Assembly: GCA_023525975.1 (NCBI GenBank)
Contig: CM042032.1
Location: 72,562,260 to 72,626,259, forward strand
Length of the DNA: 64,000 nucleotides
Direction: 5' to 3'
From: Smallanthus sonchifolius
Taxonomy: Eukaryota > Streptophyta > Magnoliopsida > Asterales > Asteraceae
Below are positions 22,154 through 32,760 of the stretch, one piece after another. Positions within the stretch are counted from its first letter, which is position 1. Every line of letters starts with the position of its first letter. The notes under the pieces were generated by a model. It was not told the origin of the DNA, made no database searches, and saw nothing but the letters and a program-made list of their open reading frames with translations. The position numbers and the translations under genes are program-made.

Positions 22154-22712
22154 CTAGCTTGTAAGAAAGTCGAGCCGAGCTGAGACAGATTGGGAACTAG
22201 CTCGACTCTTTTATCTTAACTAGCAGAAATGTTAAGCTCGAGCTACACTCGTAAAATGCTTAAACTAGCTTTTGGCTTGTCGAGTCGGCTCATTTATTTT
22301 TAAACGTTTTTAAATTTTGAATCTTTTACACACACACACACACATATATATATTTATATGTGGTGCGGTAAATGATAAACAATATTTATGTGATAACCAC
22401 TATCAAACATAGTGTTACGTATACTAACAATTATCATTTTGTTAGTGTTACATATACGTCACACTATGTGTCACGTATATGTAAATTTATATGGTACGTG
22501 TATGTAAGACTTATCATTTCCGTATTTATGTTCAAGATATATGTTCAAAGAGTATTTAACAATTAAAGAAAAAAATAATTTATAAATTATGTGATTGTTT
22601 GAAAGTGGTTATCCCAGTTATCACATAAAAAATGGTTATCATTTGAACTCTTACCTATATATATATATAAACAAAAAATAATATTTTTATCATACCGCAT
22701 TATATTTAGACA
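22154..22712. other. Intergenic with microsatellites
   Basis: gagctcg/ctcgag-rich stretch at 22155-22300 resembling the repeat at 28082-29132. (CA)n(TA)n lies at 22330-22352 and a (TA)n at 22655-22668. No gene. Confidence 0.5.
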
Positions 22713-23010
22713 AAATTACAGAAAACGTTCTTTAGGTTTATATATAATTGCACCTTATGTCCTTTACCTTTAAAATGCTCATTGGCTGTCCTTTATGTTT
22801 TCAATTTGTCACGGATTATGTCCTTTAAAGTAACTTCCGTCTATTTTATCTGTTAAGTTATATCACGATAGTTGCACATGGGGGTATAATGGTAAATTTA
22901 CCCCTTTCTTCTTCTTTTTCTCAAGCCTGCGTTATTTAACCCTTTCAACTCCTTTCAAAAAGAAAAAGTCCTAAATTTCCCCCAATTTCTCTATGTTCAA
23001 TTGAAGAAAA

Positions 23011-25889
23011 ATGGCAGGCTCTTATCATATTCTAAGTGAAGATGATGTTTAAGATATCAATGAAATATACGGTAATGATTCATATCCCTTTTAAAGATTT
23101 ACGATTTCTACTGATTCAAAATCCTTTTTTTATCGATCCTTGATTTTGAAAATGCAGGCATGTATCCGACCCTTTTCACTATCAAAATGCATCATGGGGG
23201 TTATTTCACTGTTTTTCCTTGCCGTAGGTATGAGCATGGTCGGTCTTCTTTCGTTGATTTTCTTGAAATTAAAAGGCTTTCAATGCAAGAGTTGGAATCT
23301 GTTAAGCAAGAATTAGGTTACGTAGAAGATGTGCCTACTTATTACCATTTTAAAGTACCACTAGGTGATTTAGATTCCGACATTATAAATTTGGGTAATG
23401 AATCGGATGTTGTGAAACTTAGAAGTAAACTGTTTGAATATGTGGCCGGGGGTAATAGGGTATTTGATGTGTACCTTGAACATGGAGAAACAAATGTAAA
23501 ACCTAATTATGCCTCGGACTATAGTGTTGATAATGAAATTCAACAAGACAATGAGGATGATGATGATAGTGATTCCTTAGTAGATGGGGAGAATGAAATA
23601 GATGATATTGAAGTTTATATGAGAGATTTTAAGCTACATGTTGATCATGATGTAGATGATATGCAAGTTGAGGTCAATGAAATGGATGCTTTAGAGGTAT
23701 TGGATAATGATAACTTTGATAGTGAGTGTGATTCTGATGACAATATTAGCAGCCTACGGAAAAGAAGATTAAAGAACATTAAAAGGGCTAATGGTGATGA
23801 TAACAATTTCTTCATAGGACAAATGTTTGCAAGTAAAGGGGAGGCAAAGGATTTTTTAAGAAAACACACGGTTGAAACAAGGAGACAATTGAAAGTATTA
23901 AAGGATGATAAAGATTGTTTAAGGGTAGTATGTGCAGGTGATGTAGCAACAAAAGAAAAAGAGGCTGAAACTTCAAAAAGGACAATAGTTAAGGAGAATG
24001 AAGCAATAAAGAAAAAAGAGGCTGAAACTTCACAAAGTGCAATAGTTGGAGGACCAGAAGATAAAAATAAAGAGGGTAGGGGGAAAAAGACAAACCCTGA
24101 CCAATATTTATGCCCTTGGGTATTGTTGATCTCAAAAGATGAACTATCAGATACTTGGATGGTAAAGACATTAAGTGCAGTGCATAAATGTCTTCAAAGT
24201 AGAGTAATTGCAGCTTGTACTTCCACATTTTTAGCTCAACAACTGATGGAGCAAATTGATGAAAATCCCTCCATTCCGGTAAAGGCCGTTCAAGAACAAT
24301 TCCAAAGGAAATATGAGGTAGGTGTTTCAAGAATGAAAGCTTTTAGGGCCAGATCCAAGGCTCGGTTACAACTTCATGGTGATTATGCTTCACAGTATGG
24401 TTTACTTAGGAATTACATTGATGAACTCATCCGAACAAACCCAGGAACACCTGTGCAGGTTGATGTTGAACCTGTTTCTGACTCGAGTTGTACAACCAGA
24501 AGATTTAGAAGAATCTATATGTGCTTAGGTCCATTGAAAGAGGGGTTTAAAACAATTGGAAGAGATTTTGTAGGCCTTGATGGTGCTTTTATGAAAGGAC
24601 CATATCCGGGTCAGATTCTCACTACAGTTGGTGGAGACTCGAACAATGGTATCTACGCTCTTTCATATGCACTTGTTGAAGCTGAAAATATTAGTTCTTG
24701 GACGTGGTTTCTAAGGTGTATTGGGTGTGATTTGGATCTACACATTAATTCAAACTTCACTTTTATAAGTGATAGACAAAAGGTATGGCATAATGGTAAT
24801 TTTTATTGCAAACTTTTATTCGAAACTTTAATTTTTTGGTTTTTTTGCAATAGGGAATTCTTCAAGCAATTACAACCCTTTTTCCAAGGGCTAAGCATAG
24901 GTTTTGTCTTCGTCACATACATGAGAATATGAAACTGTCATTTAAAGGAAAGACGTACAAAGATATATTATGGAAAATTGCAACTTCTACCACTGTTGTA
25001 CATTTTGAAAAAGGTATGGATGAGTTGAAAAAACTAAATGTTGATGCACATATGTGGTTATCAAAGATCAACCCTAAAAACTGGTCAAGATCTCACTTTT
25101 CAGGTAATTATTCTTTATTTAATGTTAATGTATAGTCTTAGTCAAAGTCTAAGCCTAATTTAAAAGCATATGATTTACACAGGAAGGGCAAAGTCTAATG
25201 TACCCTTAAATAATATGTGTGAAGTATTTAATTCTAAGATATTGGATGGTAGAGATAAGCCAATACTAATTGCACTAGAGTACATCAGAGAATACCTAAT
25301 GAGAAGAATTGTTAATGTCTTATAAGTTATTGACAAATCTGATGGACCATTAACACCCACTACAAGTAAACTGTTTGAGAACATCAAGAAGGATGCTACA
25401 AAGTATGTTGTTAGTTGGAATGGAGGGGAACATTATGGGGTTGCTGCAACACCATTAGGTGATAAGTGTGTGGTTGATGTAAACAGAAAAACATGTACTT
25501 GTAGAAGATGGGAAATCACAGGAATGCCTTGCAAACATGCAGTGGCAACATTTTAGAATATGGTAAGTTTTGGTCAACAAAATGGGCAGCCAGAGTCTTG
25601 GGTATCACCTGTTTACAAACTGGAAACCTGGAAAACTGTTTATGGATCCAATATATTTTCAATAAATGGCAAGTCTATGTGGCCTAAGTCCCAGATACCA
25701 ACTACCATCACCCCACCAACTCATCACAATTCAGTGGGAAGACTAAAAACGAAAAGGAAGAAGTCTGCAGTTGAAGAGACTACAAGAGTAGGAAAATTAA
25801 CAAAGAAAAACTTAACTATAACTTGTGGTAAGTGTAAGAACAAGGGGCACAATCAAAGAACTTGCAAAGGTCAACCACCACAGGAGTAA
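23011..25889 (+). pseudogene. MULE transposase (mudrA/MURA-like), three nonsense codons
   Basis: Four exons: 23011-23071, 23158-24782, 24854-25103 and 25183-25889. They join in phase to 881 codons. Order: a PB1-like N-terminus (FTIKMHHGGYF), an acidic linker, the MuDR N-terminal domain (FIGQMFASKGEAKDFL), then the DDE transposase. Catalytic candidates are D in GLDGAFMKG, D in SDRQKGI across intron 2, and E in CEVFNSK. A SWIM zinc finger (CTCRRWEITGMPCKHA) and a CCHC knuckle (CGKCKNKGHNQRTC) follow. In-frame stops: TAA at 23050 in exon 1, TAA at 25323, TAG at 25554 just after SWIM. The 5' exon is inferred from splice signals and phase. The protein would bind the inverted repeats and cut and join DNA in the nucleus; this copy cannot make the full protein. 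Confidence 0.92.
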
Positions 25890-26434
25890 TCTCTTTTGAA
25901 AGTCTGCAGTTTGTAATTTCTTTTGAATGTCCTTGGAAAGTTTGTAATCTTTTGGTCCAATTAAACATTATGTCTATTAGTTATGGTTTGTAATCTCTTT
26001 TGAATGTCCTTGGAAAGCTTTGAACAATTTGTATTCCTTGGAACATGTGGTATGCTTTAATTAAAGTATGTTTATGATAAGTTTTTATGCTTTAATTCAA
26101 GGTTGAATGTATGTTAAATACACATTGAAATTGCAGTTTTTATGCTTTAATTCTAGCTGAATGTATGTTAAGCACAGTTTGAAATTCAAATTACTATTCA
26201 GGCATTCTTTTGGGCAGGTTTGCTCAAGCAGTAAATTACCATTCACACCAAACACCTGCAAATTGTCATTCAAAAACTGCAAATCCAAAATTACAATATA
26301 AAATTACCATTCAAAAATTGCAAATTCCCATTTCATTAAGCATTCATTACATAAACTACATATCCAAGTTTCAAAGATCAACCCTAAACACCCTTAAACA
26401 TTCATCACATGTTTGAAAGATCAACATTCATTTG
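25890..26434. other. Spacer between the two convergent MULE genes
   Basis: AT-rich. Near-duplicate stretches gtttgtaat(t/c)(t)cttttgaatgtccttgga at about 25911 and 25987, and ttttatgctttaatt...gaatgtatgttaa at about 26084 and 26138. Probably 3' UTRs. Confidence 0.5.
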
Positions 26435-26804
26435 TCAAGTTACAAGAAAAATCAAATACCCAACCAAAACAAAAAATAACCAACTGTATATTAAATATCT
26501 TCTCATCCTTTTTGCTTTTTCTTCACTTGCTTTCACTTTATCTTCAAGTTCGTTTTTTGACCTAAGTAGACTTGGAATGATATCCATTAATCGTTGACAC
26601 ATCACAGGGTCATACCATCCAATGAATTGACATCCTGACCCCTATATACGAATTGAAAAGAATTAGGGCAGAGAATTTGGGGAGGAAAAAAAACAATCAC
26701 TTTCATACCTTAATTGGACAAGAATAGAACCGACGACCTGGATTTCTAGAGGTCCAGGAAGTTCTTATCGTTGCTTGCATCCCACACGAGCAATAAATCG
26801 TCAT
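26435..26804 (-). CDS. GRF zinc-finger protein with C-terminal membrane helix, inside the MULE
   Basis: Two exons on the minus strand, 26804-26709 and 26641-26435, with a GT-AG intron in phase 0, give an uninterrupted 100-residue protein. Residues 5-43 fit a GRF-type zinc finger: CSCG at 5-8, NPGRRFYSC at 21-29, GCQFIGW at 35-41, so C5, C7, C29 and C36 could bind zinc. Residues 55-80 are charged and coiled-coil-like. Residues 81-100 (YLIYSWLFFVLVGYLIFLVT) form a hydrophobic tail anchor. GRF fingers in DNA-repair proteins bind single-stranded DNA; a role here is unknown. It lies between the transposase stop and the right inverted repeat, convergent to the transposase, the place of the second gene in MuDR. 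It has no stop or frameshift although the transposase has three stops. It was found by hand translation across an intron. Confidence 0.72.
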
Positions 26805-26903
26805 TAACAATGGTTTCTTGATGCTAATTTACGAAGAAAGTGAAGTTTTTGATACAGACGTGAAGAAAATGGTGTGTGAGATTAGGTTAAATAACGCAAG
26901 CTT

Positions 26904-27090
26904 TTCGGGGTGGGGTTGGAGGGGGGTTTAGGTTTTTGGGGGTGCAGGTGGAGGGGGGTTTAGGTTTTTGGGGGCGGGTTAGGGTTTGATGAGACGGTTC
27001 CAACGCCGCTGGAATGAGCTCAACCGGAGTTCGTTTTACCCATTTTTTATCGTTTCTTAGCTAAAAACTACTTTTTAATGAAACCTTCCT
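26904..27090. mobile_element. G-rich foldback element, copy 1 (half)
   Basis: G-rich track ggggggtttaggtttttggg at 26905-26990, then a right arm with gagacggttccaacgccgct and cggagttcgtttta, ending aaaccttcct against a (TA)n run. The left arm is absent; it joins directly to the truncated MULE inverted repeat. Copies 2 and 3 are at 28391 and 31007. Confidence 0.65.
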
Positions 27091-27142
27091 ATATATATAT
27101 ATATATATTAAAACTTCGGTTATAATTTATATATATTAAAAT

Positions 27143-27900
27143 CACTAGTAAAAAAAAATCTTTTTATGGCAGTCCAAAATTTCATTTAAAAGCGGTTCCA
27201 TACTAAATTGTCATAAAAAATAATAAAACCGTCTCAAATAATATATGGGTATATTCCTTCTTTCATTTAGAGCATGTGGTATACCCAAGTGAGTGAGGGG
27301 AAAAGTGGTTGTCATGTGGCGTCACGTCATATTCTTCAACTCTCACACCAGGTGAGTGAGGGTAGGGAAATACCCAACTGAGTGAGTATGGTGTGAGTAT
27401 TAAATGTATTTTATAATTATATATTAATTTTTTATAAATGGTACAATTGTACAAACACAAGGTACAACACCATCAAGGTTCCATCCATACTCTCCTTCAC
27501 GTGAAGATCTTCACGTAAACCACTCACTCACCCTCTTACGCCATCAAGGGGGTGGTGTTGCATCCAACATCACGCCGTGAGCAAGGCTCACGAGAGCTCT
27601 CACGCCATGTATACCACTTGCTCTGACAACTATTTGTAGTTATGTCATGTATATTTTTACAGCGGTACATACGTCCAAGATTCATTTACAGCGGTTCAGT
27701 ATGGCCGTTGTAATCGAGTAATTTTAACAAAATCGTAAATATACCTTTTACGGGGTTTTTATGTTGAAAAGCTCATTTACGGCGGTTTAGTATATACCGT
27801 TGTAATTGAGCAATTTCAACTTTTGATTTAAGTCGTAAATATACCTTATTACAACGGTTTTTTAGTTTAACATTTACAGCGGTCTAATAGAACCCATAAA
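27143..27900. mobile_element. CACTA-like terminus with subterminal repeats
   Basis: Starts CACTAGTAAAAAAAA at 27143. Subterminal units of (a/g)cggtt(c/t)agtat...ccgttgtaat type recur at 27690-27890 and 27180-27240. The second end is not identified. A MITE is inserted at 27270-27623. Confidence 0.5.
27270..27623. mobile_element. MITE with GAGCATGTGGTAT ends
   Basis: Inverted ends gagcatgtggtatac / gtataccacttgctc. Flanks TTA (left) and TGA (right) differ by one base, so a Harbinger-type site is likely but imperfect. The interior holds many gagtgagggt / actcactcac motifs. Confidence 0.6.
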
Positions 27901-28081
27901 CCCTACATAACACATAAATCTAACCCTTGCCGTCATTCTTCTACGGTCATATTCCTCTTCTACGATCTTGAGAAAATAGATATATTAATTAGCAACCCAT
28001 CAAGCTCATATTCATTGTTATTGTTGGTGATTATTACAACAAACTCAGATTTATGGTCGATGATAACTAGAGCAAATCAAG

Positions 28082-29132
28082 GGGTGTAAACGAGTCAAGC
28101 CGGCTCGCGAGCTACTCGAGATCGGCTCGCTAAAAACTCGAATCGAGCCGAGCTTAAACGAGCTTGAGCCCGAGCTCGAGCCTAAAAAAAAGATTGTTTA
28201 ATAAACGAGCCCGAGCCCGAGCTTCACTTATCGAGCTTGAGCTGGCTCGCGAGCCTAAAATAGCCTATTATTTATATAATTTTTTAATTAATAATTAGTA
28301 TATATAAAATTATGATAAAATAACTGAATATTTATATATTATGTTATATAAAATATTATAATAAAAATAATTGTAAATATATATATATATAGGGAGGATC
28401 AAATAAGAAGTATGTTTTCGCTAAGAACTCTAAGAAATGACCAAAACGTTTAGAAACGATATCAAACGAACTCCGATTGAGCTCATTTCAGTGGCGTTGG
28501 AACCGTCTCGTCGAACTCTATCATCTTAGCTTTTAGGGTTTAGCTTTTAAGGTTTAGATTTTACATTTGAATTTTAGGGTTTTAGCCTTATGGTTTAGCA
28601 TTAGGGTTTAGCTTTTAGGGTTTAGATTTTAAGGTTTAGTTTTTTTGGGGGGTGGGGGTGGGGGGTTTAGGTTTTGGGGGTGGGTGGGGGTGGGTTTAGG
28701 TTTTTAGGGGGTGGGGTTGGGGGGTTTAGGTTTTTGTGGGGTGGGGGTGGTGGTTTTAGGTTTTTTGGGGTGGGGTTTAGGTTTTTGGGGTGCGGGTGGA
28801 GGGGGGTTTAGGTTTTTGGGTCCGGATTAGAGTTCGATGAGACGGTTCCAACGCCGCTGGAATGAGCTCAATCGGAGTTCGTTTGACCAACTTCTTAGCG
28901 TTTCTTAGCGAAAAACCACTTCTTAGTGGAACCTTCCCCTATATATATATATATATATTAATTAATTAATAAATAATAAACGAGCCGAGCTTGAGCTTGA
29001 AAAACTACGCACGAGCCGAGCCCGAGCTTTAGAAATAGAGCTCGAATCGAGCCGAGCTCGAGCTCACAGTAAGTTAAACGAGCCGAGCTTGAGCCTAATC
29101 GAGGTCGGGCTCGGCTCGGCTCGTTTACACCC
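28082..29132. mobile_element. Repeat with GGGTGTAAACGAG ends, split by a nested element
   Basis: Inverted ends gggtgtaaacga (28082) and tcgtttacaccc (29121-29132). Both sides are built of gagctcgagcc / cgagccgagctt units. A clear target duplication was not found. G-rich element copy 2 lies inside at 28391-28940. Confidence 0.55.
28391..28940. mobile_element. G-rich foldback element, copy 2 (complete)
   Basis: About 550 bp, inserted in a (TA)n run. Ends aggga(g)gatc / (reversed) aggggaaggttcc. The arms are inverted copies for about 115 bp, including aacgaactccgattgagctc, then gtggcgttggaaccgtctcg. The centre (28540-28830) is a G/T-rich array of gggtttaggttttt and ggggtggggg units with G-quadruplex potential. 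No coding content. Confidence 0.75.
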
Positions 29133-29430
29133 ATTGGAAGCAAACTCAGAAATTTTCTCGATAAAATTATTCGCTAAGGTAAAACTATTGTCCCGTTTTA
29201 ACTCTAAAATTATTTCTTATATATTCACATCATGTAGATTTAGAAACCTTATTGTAGAATTATAAACCATTTAGATTAGATCCGTCCGAAATTAATCTAT
29301 TAGAGATTCATTCTGGATTGTTCCCTTTTGGGACAGCTTTTTGATTATTCTATCCCATTAGGATATATACGTTTTAACGAGTTGATTATTTAAAAAGATC
29401 AATAACTTTCTCTTTACTCCATCGAGTTTA
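29133..29430. other. Intergenic, nothing recognised
   Basis: AT-rich unique-looking sequence. Confidence 0.3.
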
Positions 29431-29900
29431 CTTGTAACATCCCGAAAACCGACACTTTAAATGTGGTTCGGGAATAAAATAAATAAAGGCCAAGGACTAA
29501 AACGAGACAAATGCAAAAGACGGAAAAAGGAGGGGGAAGGGCCTTAACCCTAGCCGCCCCTTACCTTCCTCCTCCTCCTTCTATCATCTCAAGCTTCAAA
29601 CCTAGAGAGAGAAAATGAGAGAAATCTAGAGAGAGAAAGCTTTAAGAATTGCCCTTAGACCTTCCATCTTGCTTGGATCTTCTCTTGGATCATTTCTGGA
29701 AAGAAAGGGAGGAAGAGACACGCCAAACCTGGTAAGAATCGTCCCTTAAATCTCATGTTTTAGTTTAAATGTGTTTCATGGGATAAACTAGGGTTTCTTC
29801 AATAAATGTTGGATTTTTACGTATGAATTGAAAGGGAGTAAAAAGCCTAGATTTAGCTTCATGGAAGCTAGATAACATTTTTTAAAATATAACTGATTGT
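29431..29900 (+). repeat. Ty3/gypsy LTR fragment, family C
   Basis: Begins TGTAACATCCCGAAAACCGA and carries aaccctagccgcccctt and tctagagagagaaagc, aligning with the 5' parts of the LTRs at 10073 and 21025. It fades near 29900, so only the 5' quarter is present. Confidence 0.6.
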
Positions 29901-29961
29901 TTATTAACCTTATCATGTTTCTTTTTTTAGGTATTTATATAGTTTTGGGGTAGTTAACGGT

Positions 29962-30264
29962 TTAAATCAAATGACATATTTTAATCCCCAATATATCACA
30001 CTTAACACTATAAGAAAGAATATAACCAAAGTTGCATGAGAATGCTAAAAAAATGAAACCTGCTGAGTCTCTAATGCAGTTGCCTACTACACTATTTAAA
30101 TCAATAGCAGAACCATCCACATTTAGTTTAAGGCATGTAGTATGAGGAATCCATTTGAGCCATTTCCCTCTTTCGGGAATGGCGGGCAGAACGATTATCA
30201 AGGCTTGAATGCATGTCTGATCATGAAGACTGAGAGAGTAAGAAGCCTTGAGAGATCTGACCAC
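29962..30264 (-). pseudogene. Plant RNase H-like fragment (LINE-type, RVT_3)
   Basis: About 100 residues. A tryptophan-proline lead-in (KWLKWIPHTTCLKLNVDGSA), then GNCIRDSAGFIFLAF and a decayed helix region, match the reverse-transcriptase-like RNase H domain found at the end of plant L1 LINEs and in many host-located fragments. The later catalytic residues are lost. No reverse transcriptase adjoins it. Confidence 0.65.
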
Positions 30265-30344
30265 TTCAAAACACTTAGGATCGCTTTGTTTTGGTTTGTC
30301 TTTGAAGGATCTTCACACAGGGAAAGAGCTCCTAAGTGCTAAGT

Positions 30345-30952
30345 CTGACAGTGCTCTCCACCCAGGATAAAAGGTCTATGAGGTGTGGGATGTCTTCTTT
30401 TCCTGAGTTAGTGCCAAAAGAATAGTAAGCAATGATCATGTTGCCATAGTAACTTTGCCATAAATCACATTAAACGTATGCTGGAGCATCATAAGAATAG
30501 ACAATATTTTATAGCACCGTATTTAGCCGGGTATTATATTTATTTTCGCAACTTATGATGCTTTTATTTATTTCATTTTTTTAATACTCAAATATAATTT
30601 TTCTTCAAAATTTCATTTATGTAGGGATCATATTTCGTTAATTATGATTCAGCGCAACCTTAGAGATAAGACTCACAAATGATACATTATCAATTCAATT
30701 AAAAATTGAAAGGTTGGCTCATATTACTTGTTTACGAATATATTTGAAAAGGCTATGAGAAAGAAAATAAATTGGACTATGGTTAATGTAAGTTTTCTAT
30801 TTGTTTTCTTTATAATTTATTTATTTTTGTATTTTAAGTAATTAATTGTTAACTCAATGTATTTAGTGCGATCAACAAAAGGAAGGCTAGGAATTTGGAT
30901 ATTATGTAATGAAACACATGTATGATTTTGTGATTAGTTGCAAAGAATACTT

Positions 30953-30955
<3 letters not shown>
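30345..30955. other. Intergenic, nothing recognised
   Basis: AT-rich. It ends in a (TG)n(TA)n microsatellite at 30952-31006. Confidence 0.4.
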
Positions 30956-31001
<46 letters not shown>

Positions 31002-31006
31002 TATAT

Positions 31007-31550
31007 AGGGGAGGTTTATTTTACAACGTCAAAAAGTGTAAAAAGACTAAAAGTTTAAAAACCCCACCACCATGCCCCCAAAAGCTTAAAACCACCACCC
31101 CACACCTCCCCCCCAAACCTAACCCCCACCCCACCCCATCCCGAAAAACCTAAAAACCCCAAACCCCCAAAAACCAAAAACCTAAATCTTAATTAAAAAG
31201 CCAAAAAGTCATCTAAAAACACCACCACTGCCCCCCCCAAAAGCCTAAACCCCCACCCCACCCCACACCCCCAAAAACCTAACCCTCACCCCACCCCCCA
31301 CCCCCCAAAACCTAACCCCCACCCCACCCCTAAAAACTTAAATCCTAAAAGCTAAACTCTAAAGTAAAAACTAAACTCTAAAATCTAAACCCTAAAATCT
31401 AAACCCTACAAACTAAGATCGTAGAGTTCGACGAGACGGTTCCAACGCCGTCGAAATGAGTAAAATCGGAGTTCGTATGAGCCGATTATGAGCATTTTAA
31501 ACGAGTTTTTAGGCTTTTTACATTTTTTTGACTTTGTAGCCAAACCCTAT
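31007..31550. mobile_element. G-rich foldback element, copy 3 (inverted array)
   Basis: Starts aggggaggttta after a (TA)n run and ends caaaccctat before another. The centre 31058-31345 is C-rich (ccccaccccac, aaaacctaaccc units), so the G-rich strand is the minus strand. The right arm carries gagacggttccaacgccgtc and cggagttcgtatga, shared with copies 1 and 2. Confidence 0.65.
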
Positions 31551-31851
31551 ACTATATATATATATATATATATATCATATTTGTATCTTCTATGAGTTAA
31601 ACTATAATTTATATTGAGTTGTAATCTAACTTTTATTTATTTATATGTTTCAGATAATGAACAATTTGTATGTTCTTGTAATCTATAGCATGGATGGATA
31701 TGATATATTTGTGAATAAGTTGATTTTTGTTATGGTTTTATCCTTAAATGGCCATTATGGACACAAATGCTATAGCCGACGTTTCGAGCTGATGTTTGTT
31801 ATGATTCAACTTTCTTGAGTTTATGTTATTTCTTAAAGTTTAAATAAATGT
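31551..31851. other. Intergenic, nothing recognised
   Basis: AT-rich, with no recognised feature. Confidence 0.3.
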
Positions 31852-31854
31852 TTA

Positions 31855-32065
31855 GGGGTTGTTTGGGATTACTTATTGAAACTACTTATTAACTTATATA
31901 AGTTAAAATGACGTTTGGATAATCTTACTTTTGTTATTACTTTTAGCTTTTTAAAGGGGAGGAAAATGAGTTTTTGAAAAGTAAAAAGAATTTACTTTTC
32001 AAAACTCCTTATTACTTTATGTAAAAGTTAATAAGGAGGCTAAATAAGTAATCCCAAACATGCCC
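31855..32065. mobile_element. Tourist-like MITE, 211 bp
   Basis: Ends ggggttgtttgggattactt and (reversed) gggcatgtttgggattactt. TTA flanks both sides (31852-31854, 32066-32068). The whole element folds back on itself. Confidence 0.8.
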
Positions 32066-32339
32066 TTAGTTTATGAATGAATATATAAATATCTATACTA
32101 CTATATAATATATATTAGAAGGATGTAGATGTAATTTTCTAAAAACATTAAGACACTTTGTACATTTTTTGTTGCATAGTATTGGCAATGCCATATAAGT
32201 GTACAATTACCTTTTAACCCCTCTTCATAATTAAATCCTACTTATTACCATTTCATCCATAGATATACTCCTTTGTGATACATACTGGAGGGATACAAAA
32301 GTAAATTCACACAAATTTTAAGACTTCTATCTATCTCCA

Positions 32340-32760
32340 CACGCCGGAGTTTGCTTTCAATTCCACCGCAGACATGTCTTCAGAGCCAAATTCAATTCCT
32401 GTGATTACACCATCATAACCGCCACCGCCATCAAAGCCACATTCAATTAGTTGTTTGCTTTCTTCAATTCCACCGGGCCGCCCTTACCGCTCCTCCGTCC
32501 GTGTGGCCATCGGTTTCTTCTCCACGACGATTGAACCTTCGTCCATTGAACGCGATCATAAATTTCAGTCAGTTTCTTTTCTCTCCTCAAAACGCACCGC
32601 CAACGATTTCAATCCACAAACCCACCTGCTCTCTTCGCCTCTTGATTATTCCCCTCAGGTAGGCATGGCGATGGACTACATACGATTTATGTCTTCATCG
32701 ATCTCTCCCGTGAAGCTACGATGGCGATGGAAGACGCTAAGTCAAGCAAGTAAGTCTTAG
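32340..32760 (+). pseudogene. Exon-like captured fragment
   Basis: GC-richer than its surroundings, with a 101-codon open frame from 32455 and a possible splice donor at cctcag|gtaggc (about 32659). It looks like the 5' end of a host gene taken up by the Helitron. I do not recognise the protein. Confidence 0.35.

Larger units (their letters stand above)
22713..26903 (+). mobile_element. MuDR-type MULE with transposase and accessory gene
   Basis: A Mutator-like element containing a mudrA-type transposase gene (plus) and a GRF zinc-finger gene (minus). The left inverted repeat runs from about 22713 to 22945 and has the same layout as the other Mutator TIRs here (tccgtctattttatctgttaa ... ggtaaatttacccc). 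At the right, only the inner end of the matching repeat remains: ggttaaataacgcaagctt (26885-26903) mirrors gcctgcgttatttaaccc at 22927-22944. The outer part is lost where a G-rich element begins. The target duplication cannot be read. Confidence 0.8.

Noticed and set aside
25554..25580. A splice donor (atg|gtaagt) right after the TAG in the transposase
   Set aside because: The downstream translation continues in the same frame with family-like sequence (WVSPVYKLETWK), so reading through is simpler than an intron.
28540..28830. Gggtttag units as an internal telomere array
   Set aside because: Units are irregular and confined to the centre of a foldback element with two relatives nearby; not a run of the plant telomere heptamer.
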